NCBI RefSeq assembly: GCF_000422445.1
Contig: NZ_KE383837.1
Location: 744,001-808,000 of the forward strand
Length of the DNA: 64,000 bases
DNA from: Paenibacillus assamensis DSM 18201
GTDB taxonomy: Bacteria; Bacillota; Bacilli; Paenibacillales; Paenibacillaceae
Direction: 5' to 3'
The position numbers were made by a program, and so were the translations under genes. The first letter of the stretch is position 1; the number at the start of each line of letters is the position of its first letter. Positions 26,572 through 33,943 of the stretch are shown here, piece after piece. The notes under the pieces were generated by a model. It made no database searches and was not told the DNA's origin. It saw nothing but the letters and a program-made list of their open reading frames with translations.

Positions 26572-26600
26572 TTGCTAGAAGTGAATTTATTGTATACTAT
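26572..26600 (+). promoter_or_regulatory. Sigma-A-type promoter for the LytTR regulator
   Basis: -35 TTGCTA (26572-26577), a 17-bp spacer and -10 TACTAT (26595-26600), about 105 bp upstream of the regulator start. The alternative TATACT overlaps with a 15-bp spacer. Confidence 0.6.
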
Positions 26601-26705
26601 TGAATCCATTTTGGAAATAGCTTAATAGTATGCGGTGAATAATTGGATAGTAACTGGCGCGAAAATTGTCACAAGTCAAAATAGATAGAGTGGGAGGATT
26701 GAACC

Positions 26706-27446
26706 ATGCCGCAGTTTACTACTATAGTTGCCATCCATGATGAAGACATGAGAGAAAGGGTTATGGCCTACGTTTCGTCACTAGGCAGTGCAAACATCCA
26801 TATCGCCCGTTCAAAGAACAAACTCATTCAGCTATGTGTAGATTTGGAGCCCGACCTTGTCCTTACCAGTACACAACTAAAAGAAGAAAGCATGATTATG
26901 GCTTTTCACGAAATCCATCTTCGAGGGATTGATCCGCCCATATTATTTTTACAAGAAGAAGATACACTTCACCCTCTTCCTCAACACTTCTCAACAGACA
27001 AATTTGTCGTTTTGAAGCAGCTTTCCACAGAACAAATTGAACAAGGAATTCGACAACTGCTGCCCGCCAAATTTCATACAAAACAGCTAAAGCCCCATTA
27101 TATCGTATGCAAACTCAAAGACCATTCCTTTTCTATCCGGGAAGATACGATTTTATTTGTAGAAAAAATTAGTCACTTGTATTCCGACATCGTTCTAACA
27201 GACTCCACACGCATTTGTACCTCGTCAACCTTGAAAGAGATCTTCACACAAGCAAAGAACCTATTTCAATCTCACCGCAGTTACTTAGTAAATAAGCTCC
27301 ATATTCAAAAAATAGTACCTGATATGCTCATACCAGGAAACTACTCGATTGTATTACTTGAGTCTGCCTTCCACCCCCCTTTATCCAGAAGATACTATGA
27401 ACGATTTGTACAACAAACCGTCCTGAACAATAACAAACCTACCTAA
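26706..27446 (+). CDS. Orphan LytTR-family transcriptional regulator with degenerate receiver domain
   Basis: 246 residues. Residues 1-120 look like a response-regulator receiver (acidic pair in AIHDED at 10-14, Lys in FVVLKQ), but the phospho-acceptor position after DLVLT is Ser55 instead of Asp. Residues 130-235 are a LytTR DNA-binding domain, with SHRSYLVNKLHIQKIV and a terminal PLSRRYYERFV. LytTR proteins bind paired direct repeats and control, for example, quorum-sensing, bacteriocin and competence genes. No histidine kinase is nearby. The divergent position relative to trpC suggests it controls the array; phosphorylation-independent signalling is inferred. GGGAGG precedes the ATG. Confidence 0.82.
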   Translation: MPQFTTIVAIHDEDMRERVMAYVSSLGSANIHIARSKNKLIQLCVDLEPDLVLTSTQLKEESMIMAFHEIHLRGIDPPILFLQEEDTLHPLPQHFSTDKFVVLKQLSTEQIEQGIRQLLPAKFHTKQLKPHYIVCKLKDHSFSIREDTILFVEKISHLYSDIVLTDSTRICTSSTLKEIFTQAKNLFQSHRSYLVNKLHIQKIVPDMLIPGNYSIVLLESAFHPPLSRRYYERFVQQTVLNNNKPT

Positions 27447-27453
27447 CATGCAG

Positions 27454-27520
27454 CGACCCGGTGCCAGATCACATGCAGCAAAGATGCAGCATGCGTCCAA
27501 TACCGGGTCGTTTCATTTGT
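27454..27520 (+). terminator. Intrinsic terminator of the LytTR gene
   Basis: CGACCCGGT (27454-27462) and ACCGGGTCG (27502-27510) form a perfect 9-bp stem followed by TTTCATTTG. The loop is about 39 nt and contains its own small GCAGCA/TGCAGC features. It begins just after the regulator stop codon. Confidence 0.65.
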
Positions 27521-27523
27521 ATA

Positions 27524-28105
27524 TTATTTGCTGTCTACATGAACCGTGCAATTGTAGAGCTCACACTGCCAAGTATCGTTAGACAGGACAATGTTAGATA
27601 CTGAAGTATTTTTCAAACGAGTTTCCGCCTTATAGGTAGGCAGCAGCACTTCAAACAAATGTCTAATAAACGAGCCGTGGCCTACTAGTAGAACATTTTG
27701 TCCCGCATGCTTCTCCGTCACATCTTGGATCAATGACAAAATCCTTGCAAACACTTGCTCTTTAGGCTCCATGCCTAAGTCCAGCTCGCGCCAATTCGCG
27801 CCCCACTTCGCCACTCGTTCTTCCTCGGTCGTACCTTCGATAAGACCGCCATTTACTTCACGAAGCCTGTCATCCAACACGATATTCACAACGTTCATTT
27901 CACTGGCAATCGTCTCAGCAGTTGTCTTAGCGCGGGATAATGGACTTGTATAAATCACATCCCATTGTTCGTTGCTAAGTCGCGTTGCTAGCTGCTGCGC
28001 CTCCAACAAGCCGCTCTCATTAAGCGGGATGTCAGAGCTTCCTTGTGCTCTTCCTTCTTTGTTCCATTCCGTACTCCCGTGACGTATAATTCCTATTCTA
28101 GTCAT
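27524..28105 (-). CDS. Histidine phosphatase-family (phosphoglycerate-mutase-like) protein
   Basis: 193 residues. The phospho-accepting His is in GIIRHGSTEWN, followed by RAQGSSDIPLNESG; the second-half LVGHGSFIRHLF supplies the other catalytic His. It should be a metal-independent phosphatase of small molecules, of the CobC/PhoE-like branch rather than a true mutase. Substrate unknown. Start ATG 28105 follows GAGGTTGCACA. It lies 45 bp downstream of a GNAT gene on the same strand and may be the last gene of that operon. Confidence 0.87.
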   Translation of the reverse strand: MTRIGIIRHGSTEWNKEGRAQGSSDIPLNESGLLEAQQLATRLSNEQWDVIYTSPLSRAKTTAETIASEMNVVNIVLDDRLREVNGGLIEGTTEEERVAKWGANWRELDLGMEPKEQVFARILSLIQDVTEKHAGQNVLLVGHGSFIRHLFEVLLPTYKAETRLKNTSVSNIVLSNDTWQCELYNCTVHVDSK

Positions 28106-28150
28106 TGTGCAACCTCATTATCGTATTTATGCTTCGTCTTCCTAAGAAAG

Positions 28151-28579
28151 TTAAACATATTTCTTAAATGCTTTACTTCCATTACCATCATACCCTAATC
28201 GAGTATAGAATTCATGCGCTTGTTGGCGCTGTGATTGGCTTGTCAGCATAATTTTTACACAATGAAGCTCTTTGCATAGCTGCTCGATATGGTTCATGAG
28301 CTTAGCGCCATAGCCTTTACCTTGGTATTGCCCCGATACGATCACTCGCTCAACAACAGCAAATGGCTGATGGCCACTTAGAGCATCATCACATACATGT
28401 AAATGAGCTGTACCAATAAGCCCATCTTCTTCTTCATAGACGAACAAATAACTGTTAGGATTGCGTCTAATGAATTCTATGCGTTCTCCAAGCACCTTAA
28501 TATTAGGATTGGAAGGCAAAAGTTGTTTGTATAAACGCTCGATCGCTTCAGCGTCTCTTGCTTCCGCTTCTCTTATCAT
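28151..28579 (-). CDS. GNAT-family N-acetyltransferase
   Basis: 142 residues. Motif A: VVERVIVSGQYQGKGYGAKLM; motif B: AHEFYTRLGYD. It is a compact single-domain acetyltransferase of unknown target. The ATG overlaps the stop of the upstream 278-residue gene by 4 bp, so the two are translationally coupled. It resembles the GNAT protein at 6758-7213 in its C-terminal half. Confidence 0.85.
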   Translation of the reverse strand: MIREAEARDAEAIERLYKQLLPSNPNIKVLGERIEFIRRNPNSYLFVYEEEDGLIGTAHLHVCDDALSGHQPFAVVERVIVSGQYQGKGYGAKLMNHIEQLCKELHCVKIMLTSQSQRQQAHEFYTRLGYDGNGSKAFKKYV

Positions 28580-29412
28580 TTAACTACTCCAGCCTTGACT
28601 CGACCGCCTTCTCGAATAAGCCACTCTCCTGTTGCCCAATCATCAAACTCTGCTTCATCATCTTGTGCAAGGTAATATAGATCAATGCGAATGGTTAGCA
28701 GCTCATTCCATGGAGACTGGATTACCACAGAACGGAAAACTTCATCCAAACCCGGAATTGCAAATCCAGAAGGTCCAGGGAATAGCGCTTCCATTTCTTC
28801 TCTTGGAATATTGGTTTCTAGTGCAAATTGCAGCATAGGTTTGTTCGTATATTTATCATAAACAAGCTCAAATTTAGGCGATCTTTTTCGATCGAAGCTA
28901 GTAATATCTTCTTTGAACTCCGTTTCGTCAGCTGGAATAATAAACGGCCAATCTTCTTCTGGATAATGATAGACATTGCAATGCACTGCAAGTATGTTCA
29001 ATACCCGCTCCCATTCTGGACGAGAGACAATTGAAGTAGGCAGATTGACCCCTGTATGATCCACGCCGATGATTCTTCCTTTTAACAAAGTATGGAGCTT
29101 ATCGATCGGGAGATAGCTATCATGGTTACATTCTTCATTAGAAGCTGCAGCCGCCTTTGCTGCAATCGTTTCCAAATCTATCGCCAGCTGACGCTTATTC
29201 TTCACATCATCAAACGTAATCACGGGAAAGTTGACATGCTCCCCTCGAATTACAGTTGAAGGATAATATTGCTCTGGCATCAAAGTAAAGCGAATGGCAT
29301 CGTTTTCTGTATTAGCTAAATCAAGGAACAGATCACCGAACAGATTTATCCAGTCTTTCTCATTTTCATTCGAATTTGGAAAAGCAATATTGATCGTTTG
29401 CAAGCGAGTCAT
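28576..29412 (-). CDS. Hypothetical protein coupled to a GNAT gene
   Basis: 278 residues from the ATG at 29412, which has GAGGAG eleven bases upstream; the frame continues to 29445 without support. The protein is acidic, soluble and rich in aromatic residues, with no signal peptide or transmembrane segment. Recognisable features are limited to regularly spaced Trp/Tyr/Pro motifs such as YHYPEEDWPFIIPADE and PGPSGFAIPGLDEVF. No family could be assigned. The 4-bp overlap with the acetyltransferase suggests they act together, perhaps as substrate and modifier, but this is only inference. Confidence 0.7.
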   Translation of the reverse strand: MTRLQTINIAFPNSNENEKDWINLFGDLFLDLANTENDAIRFTLMPEQYYPSTVIRGEHVNFPVITFDDVKNKRQLAIDLETIAAKAAAASNEECNHDSYLPIDKLHTLLKGRIIGVDHTGVNLPTSIVSRPEWERVLNILAVHCNVYHYPEEDWPFIIPADETEFKEDITSFDRKRSPKFELVYDKYTNKPMLQFALETNIPREEMEALFPGPSGFAIPGLDEVFRSVVIQSPWNELLTIRIDLYYLAQDDEAEFDDWATGEWLIREGGRVKAGVVK

Positions 29413-29603
29413 ATTATTTTCATCTCCTCTTCCGTTATGGTTCAACCTGTATTGTGCTATTTGGCTTCCCTGTCTTTCATATGGCTAAATTTGGACATCA
29501 CTTACCTATTATACGCCTACGAACATCTGTACCTCAACTTACATTTCAATGTGAAACCAATTTTTATTTTCTATGAATGGAAATCGACAGATAGCAAAAT
29601 AGC

Positions 29604-29653
29604 AAACAAGGGTTACCCCACTGCCATTCAGCATCACGGGGCAACCCTTGTTT
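29604..29653 (-). terminator. Intrinsic terminator of the DUF3891-VOC operon
   Basis: AAACAAGGGTTACCCC (29604-29619) pairs with GGGGCAACCCTTGTTT (29638-29653). The single mismatch is A-C on the plus strand but a G-U wobble on the minus strand, so the minus-strand RNA folds without interruption. A weak T-rich tail follows. It lies 41 bp past the VOC stop. Confidence 0.7.
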
Positions 29654-29693
29654 ATTAGTAGACTAGAAACATTATCGTCGTAACTTAGCAATG

Positions 29694-30143
29694 CTATTGT
29701 CGATGCAGCTTGATCCATTCACTTAGATAAGGTACATAGCCAATATCTTTTGGCTCTTCTTGTAGCCACGAAATAAATTCCAGCTCATTTCCATCTGGAT
29801 CCTCAAAATAGACCGCAGCTGCTGGCATCCATGTATGTACTAAAGGTTCAATCGGTTGTTTACCGAATGATTCTATAGGCTCTACTCCTTTTTCCTTCAA
29901 CCACTCTATCGCATGTAATAAGTCTTCTAAATCGACTCCAAATGCAAAATGCCTTTTCCTAACTACTGCTCCTTGCGGAACCTCCCATATTCCTAACAGC
30001 TGTCTATCTGTCCCGATATAAAAGAAGGCAACTCTTCTTTCTTCGATAAAATAAGATAATTCCAACCCAAGTTTCTTGTAAAATGCAATGGATTGTTCGA
30101 GATTAGTCACTTGAATGTGCGTTTCATATAAATTGTTAATCAT
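29694..30143 (-). CDS. VOC-superfamily (glyoxalase/dioxygenase-like) protein
   Basis: 149 residues from the ATG at 30143, which has AAGGAGG upstream; a longer frame to 30212 overlaps the preceding gene. Two beta-alpha-beta-beta-beta modules are visible: THIQVTNLEQSIAFYKKLGLEL and the closing VYFEDPDGNELEF with the usual metal-ligand Glu. His and Glu ligands at the canonical positions are compatible with a metalloenzyme such as a glyoxalase-like or antibiotic-binding protein. Substrate unknown. It starts 13 bp after the DUF3891 gene, which is probably its operon partner. Confidence 0.83.
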   Translation of the reverse strand: MINNLYETHIQVTNLEQSIAFYKKLGLELSYFIEERRVAFFYIGTDRQLLGIWEVPQGAVVRKRHFAFGVDLEDLLHAIEWLKEKGVEPIESFGKQPIEPLVHTWMPAAAVYFEDPDGNELEFISWLQEEPKDIGYVPYLSEWIKLHRQ

Positions 30144-30156
30144 TTGTCCTTCCTCC

Positions 30157-30912
30157 TTAGCATGTAAACATGACTGTAAGCTCTGACCATTCCGTTTCTT
30201 GATAAGCAGCATGAATTCCGATACGATTTATTACATCTTTTTCGACGTGTTTGGACTTCATCGTGACTGTAAATTCACTGTCAAACAAGCAAGGATCGAT
30301 CCTAATCTCGTTAGCGCTAACCCAATGCGCATTGATTTTCTGATCCTGAATAATCGTTTCAAATCCTTCCTTGTACCACGGATGCTCATTTTCCTTAGAC
30401 ACCCCAGGCTCATTCATGCAAACATATAAAGATATGTCATCACATAATTGCAGCAATTTAAAATGGCTTGCAATCATATGCTCATCAAGTTCACCTAATC
30501 TGGCTCGAATTTGCTGTTGTCTCTCCTTCTCATGAGCAATGAAATGGATACAATCCAACCGTTCAGATTTCTGTATATGTACAAATGAGGAATAATGGAG
30601 GCTGCACAGAAGTGCAGCATAGTCATTCATTGCTTCTACTTCGTCCAATCCAACTTTATATAGCACTAATTTCGGAAGCAATGGGTAATCTAAAAAAGAG
30701 AATGGAGCAGCAGCACGGTCATTCCATATTGGCGTATCGTCTAATCTGATCCAGCCTCTATCATGCTCTTGGATGGCTAGCACTACAGCTTCTATATCAT
30801 TAGAATTCTCAAACAAATTACTTCTCAGATGCGCGGCAATTTCACCAGAAAATCTAGCATGCTCATGTTGTGTAGTCATAATAAAGTGTTGGTCGCTTTC
30901 TCTAACGATCAT
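30157..30912 (-). CDS. DUF3891-family protein
   Basis: 251 residues. The N-terminus (MIVRESDQHFIMTTQHEHARFSGEIA) and the AIQEHDRGWIRLDD block are characteristic of DUF3891, a widespread family of unknown function in Bacillales. Conserved His residues in TQHEHA and QEHDRGW and a later LHYSSFVHIQ suggest a metal-binding helical fold like HD-domain proteins, but no activity is known. Start ATG 30912 follows GGGGG. It forms an operon with the VOC gene 13 bp downstream. Confidence 0.82.
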   Translation of the reverse strand: MIVRESDQHFIMTTQHEHARFSGEIAAHLRSNLFENSNDIEAVVLAIQEHDRGWIRLDDTPIWNDRAAAPFSFLDYPLLPKLVLYKVGLDEVEAMNDYAALLCSLHYSSFVHIQKSERLDCIHFIAHEKERQQQIRARLGELDEHMIASHFKLLQLCDDISLYVCMNEPGVSKENEHPWYKEGFETIIQDQKINAHWVSANEIRIDPCLFDSEFTVTMKSKHVEKDVINRIGIHAAYQETEWSELTVMFTC

Positions 30913-31032
30913 AAATAATCCCCCAGTCTAGTTGCACTACCTCTTCATCAACTTCATCCTGCAGCAATCCCATTTTTTATGCTTATTTTCTGTTTAATTT
31001 ATCCAAATATATCTCAAACATCATCACTTGTC

Positions 31033-31579
31033 ATCATTTTTCTACTTCTAACTCTATTTGATATTTATCCACCAACTCTTCTAATTCACTAGATATTTGA
31101 TTTAAATGATCTGCCGAAACAGATAGCTTTCCTATCGACTTCTTCTGCTCATCCCGCGACCATGCTCACCTGCTCTAGCTGCTTCAATCGATGGGAAGAG
31201 ACAACAAATTCGTCTGCAGCATCGTAGAATGAATTTCTTGGTGACCACGTTTAACTAATGTAAGCCCTTGCTGCGTCGTATCCGAAACAATTGATGCCGA
31301 TTCCGCTATTCGTTGAATGCCCCCTGCCATTTCTTCCATCGTATTGCACGTTTGATTGGCACCATCATATTGCGCATCCGATCCTTGTACAACCGTACGA
31401 ACGGATTCCGATACTTTAAGCGCGGCGGATGTTGTCACTTCTGCAACACGGCTCAACTGCTTGGAAGAGCGTGTAGCTGCTGAGTCGCTTCCTTCATTTT
31501 CAGCATCATTTCTACAATAGAGTTCAAAGGTGAATGATAGACCACTCTCCACTATGACGTTTGCTATTTGCAGGACCAA
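31033..31579 (-). pseudogene. Methyl-accepting chemotaxis protein remnant
   Basis: Pieces of an MCP signalling domain occur in order but in different frames. First NSIVEMMLKMKEATQ, then (frame change) SSKQLSRVAEVTTSAALK through GANQTCNTMEEMAGGIQRIAE to MLQTNLLSL. Next, in another frame, comes the hairpin tip [14 protein letters not shown], and immediately after it DEQKKSIG to ELEELVDKYQ, the normal MCP C-terminus ending at a TGA at 31033. The stretch after EHGRG (normally FAVVAxEVRKLAE and beyond) is deleted, and the sensory N-terminus is gone. At least three lesions, so no functional receptor. Confidence 0.8.
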
Positions 31580-31658
31580 TCCCAGTCCGATACAATTGAA
31601 GTAACAGCTTTATACGCATTCTATTTTGATCATGATCGGCTAAAGAGGAGTGATTTAC

Positions 31659-32306
31659 ATGGCCGTCACCCACACTTATTCAAAGGGAGAAGAGATCGCA
31701 AATGCGATTACGCATGGTATTGGAGCATTACTAAGCATCGCTGCCCTTACGCTGCTTATCGTGTTTGCAGCTATTTATGGCGACCCGCTGCATGTTGTCA
31801 GCTTCACCATATACGGCATATCGATGCTGCTGCTATATACTTCCTCGACACTTGTACACAGTTTTCCTGAAGGTAGAGTAAAAGATTTATTTGAGACATT
31901 CGATCATGCCTCTATCTATTTATTCATTGCCGGAACGTACACACCATTCGTACTCATTGCTCTTCCAGCCAAACTTGGCTGGACGTTATTCGCAGTCGTA
32001 TGGACGATTGCCATTGGTGGCGTCGTGTTCAAGGCGTTTTATACGAAGCAATTTTTATTTGCCTCAACTGCACTCTACGTTGTCATGGGTTGGATTATTG
32101 TCTTCGCATGGGAGCCTCTTGTTCAAGTTATGTCTGGACAGGGATTAAGTCTGCTTATCGCTGGTGGTGTCTTGTATACGTTAGGAACTATTTTTTACGT
32201 ATGGCGCGCGTTCCCCTATCACCACATGGTATGGCATTTATTCGTCTTAGCGGGTTCTGTAACCCATTTTCTATCTGTACTCACTCTGCTGCAAATTCAA
32301 CTGTAG
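31659..32306 (+). CDS. Hemolysin III/YqfA-family membrane protein (PAQR fold)
   Basis: 215 residues, seven hydrophobic segments. Family motifs: GEEIANAITHGIGALLS, SSTLVHSF, ETFDHASIYLFIAGTYTPF and the C-terminal HHMVWHLFVLAGSVTHF, containing the conserved His/Asp residues that bind zinc in PAQR proteins. The bacterial role is poorly defined; some members have been tied to membrane fluidity or cytolysis. The ATG at 31659 follows AGAGGAG; a GTG nine bases earlier overlaps that ribosome site. It is a single gene with a clear terminator. Confidence 0.88.
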   Translation: MAVTHTYSKGEEIANAITHGIGALLSIAALTLLIVFAAIYGDPLHVVSFTIYGISMLLLYTSSTLVHSFPEGRVKDLFETFDHASIYLFIAGTYTPFVLIALPAKLGWTLFAVVWTIAIGGVVFKAFYTKQFLFASTALYVVMGWIIVFAWEPLVQVMSGQGLSLLIAGGVLYTLGTIFYVWRAFPYHHMVWHLFVLAGSVTHFLSVLTLLQIQL

Positions 32307-32329
32307 TAGACAGAGCGAACGTTCGATAC

Positions 32330-32373
32330 AAAAAGCTGTCCTCAGCCCTTTCGTGGGTTGCAGACAGCTTTTT
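32330..32373 (+). terminator. Intrinsic terminator of the hemolysin III-like gene
   Basis: AAAAAGCTGTC (32330-32340) and GACAGCTTTTT (32363-32373) form an 11-bp stem whose 3' arm ends in TTTTT. It lies 24 bp past the stop. The A-run on the other side may let it also stop convergent minus-strand transcription. Confidence 0.8.
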
Positions 32374-32419
32374 CGTTTGCGTATAAAGATCGTATGATTC
32401 ATGTTAATTGTTCCAGCGT

Positions 32420-33631
32420 TTATGACGGAAACTTTGCAAAAGCCTGCAATGGCCCGGACGAACGCTTGATGATGAGCTGCGGCGCTAGTATCACTTTTTC
32501 ATACTTATTCGCAAGTTCTGTGTAGGGCTCCTCAGCTGAGGCATGGCCTTTATCCAGCCTTCTTATCAAGATTGAGGCGGCCCTTCTACCCATTTCATCC
32601 TCATTTTGATAGATATGATCAAAGAACGTTTCATGCTCCGTTGAACTTTCTGGATTGTCAAACGTGACAATTGAAATATCTTCCGGCACCCGCAATTGCA
32701 GCCGTTTCGCTAGATGAAGCAGCTGAATACCGATCCTGCCGCTCAGCGCCACATAGGCGGTTGCTGCTCGATTACGCATACATTCAGCCAATAAATTAGA
32801 CTCAATCGCTTCATGCTCAGAAGGCATTGGGAAGTCGGTAAAAATAAGGGCCGGATCGATCATATGTCCGTTCCCTTCATAGGCATTCATATAACCGGCA
32901 ATTCTATCTTTTACACTCACACATTCCCGATATGCATCTGTGCAAATGACAATACGCTGGTGTCCCAATGTAAACAAATGCTCCACCGCCATTTGTGCCC
33001 CAAGGCGATTATCCGAGCACACATAATCAGTCTCTACACCGGGCAAATAACGATCGATCAGCACAAACGGGAACTGGTTCACCTTCAAAGTTAAAATCTC
33101 TTCATTATACGTGTCCTTATCTACAGGAAAAATAAGCAGCCCTTCCGCACCTAGCTGGACAAACTGTCGGATGAGTCGCTCTTCTTCTACTTTGTTCCCG
33201 TCGCTAAATGCAACCATTAAAGTGAGTCCTCGCGCTTGCAGCGTTTCTCTTATTGCCGTGAGCAGGCGCATCGCAAATAAGTCATTCAAAGAAGGCATGA
33301 CAAGGCCAACAAGGCGGCTCTGTGTAACAGCGGAGTGCTTGTATATCGAATCCGATTTCCCAGCGGGTTCATGCATAGAATGAGACGATTCGATACGAGG
33401 AGTCGCTTCTGCTACAAAGCTTCCCCGACCCGGAACGCGATAAATATAGCCTTCCTTCACAAGCGATGCGAGCGCATTCACAACGGTAATGCGACTCACC
33501 TCGAACTGCGCCATTAACTCTTTCTCTGTCGGAATTCGATCATGGGCCTGTAATTCTCCGTGCTCAATTCGGCGCTGAATGTATTGCTGCACCTGCATAT
33601 AAAGTGGGGAGCGTGAATCATAATTCATCAT
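32420..33631 (-). CDS. GntR-type repressor with LacI-like sugar-binding domain (AraR-like)
   Basis: 403 residues. N-terminal winged helix of the GntR family: PLYMQVQQYIQRRIEHGEL, RIPTEKELMAQFEVSRITVVNALASL and GRGSFVAE, within residues 9-80. From about residue 105 (RLVGLVMPSLNDLFAMRLL) a periplasmic-binding-protein-like domain follows, as in LacI and AraR. Such proteins bind an operator until a sugar releases them. No sugar operon adjoins, so the regulon is unknown. The ATGATG start at 33628-33631 lacks a ribosome site; an overlapping 21-codon frame behind AAGGAG ends across it, which could feed ribosomes by coupling. Confidence 0.87.
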   Translation of the reverse strand: MMNYDSRSPLYMQVQQYIQRRIEHGELQAHDRIPTEKELMAQFEVSRITVVNALASLVKEGYIYRVPGRGSFVAEATPRIESSHSMHEPAGKSDSIYKHSAVTQSRLVGLVMPSLNDLFAMRLLTAIRETLQARGLTLMVAFSDGNKVEEERLIRQFVQLGAEGLLIFPVDKDTYNEEILTLKVNQFPFVLIDRYLPGVETDYVCSDNRLGAQMAVEHLFTLGHQRIVICTDAYRECVSVKDRIAGYMNAYEGNGHMIDPALIFTDFPMPSEHEAIESNLLAECMRNRAATAYVALSGRIGIQLLHLAKRLQLRVPEDISIVTFDNPESSTEHETFFDHIYQNEDEMGRRAASILIRRLDKGHASAEEPYTELANKYEKVILAPQLIIKRSSGPLQAFAKFPS

Positions 33632-33943
33632 TACGTAGTGGAGACACGTGAGTAATGCCCTTGTAGACGCTCTCGTATCTCACTCTCCTTGTTCGAAATA
33701 ATTATTAGTGATCAATACCCGTTGCTCATACCTATGACTACTGTGCCTTCAGACCTAGATTGATGATTGATAACGATAGGCAATGATAGCCATTTATTAT
33801 GACCAATATATCATTTCTGCTTAACCTTCACAATCGAGGAATAACATTCCATTACAAACAATAAAAAAGCGCCTTCTGCATGCACATGTATGGCAATGCA
33901 ATAAGGCGCTTTCCTACTTGATTTAACGTAATTTTCTTTACCT
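33632..33943. other. Intergenic region between the GntR regulator and helD
   Basis: 312 bp. The part nearest the regulator holds AAGGAG followed by an in-frame GTG short frame that overlaps the regulator start. The far end holds the helD terminator. Between them is AT-rich DNA with no clear operator palindrome. Confidence 0.4.
33858..33912 (-). terminator. Intrinsic terminator of helD
   Basis: AAAGCGCCTT (33866-33875) and AAGGCGCTTT (33903-33912) form a 10-bp stem. On the minus strand it runs into TTTTTTATTG. It lies 31 bp past the helD stop. Confidence 0.85.

Larger units (their letters stand above)
26209..26705. other. Divergent control region between trpC and the LytTR regulator
   Basis: About 500 bp holding the divergent promoters. 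It contains an imperfect direct repeat, TAGAATTGTTGAAT at 26397-26410 and TAGAATGTTGAAGT at 26441-26454, a possible regulator-binding element. A well-positioned AAGGAGG at about 26483-26489 precedes a 12-codon plus-strand frame (TTG 26501 to TGA 26539). No T-box or TRAP-type repeat was found. Confidence 0.45.
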
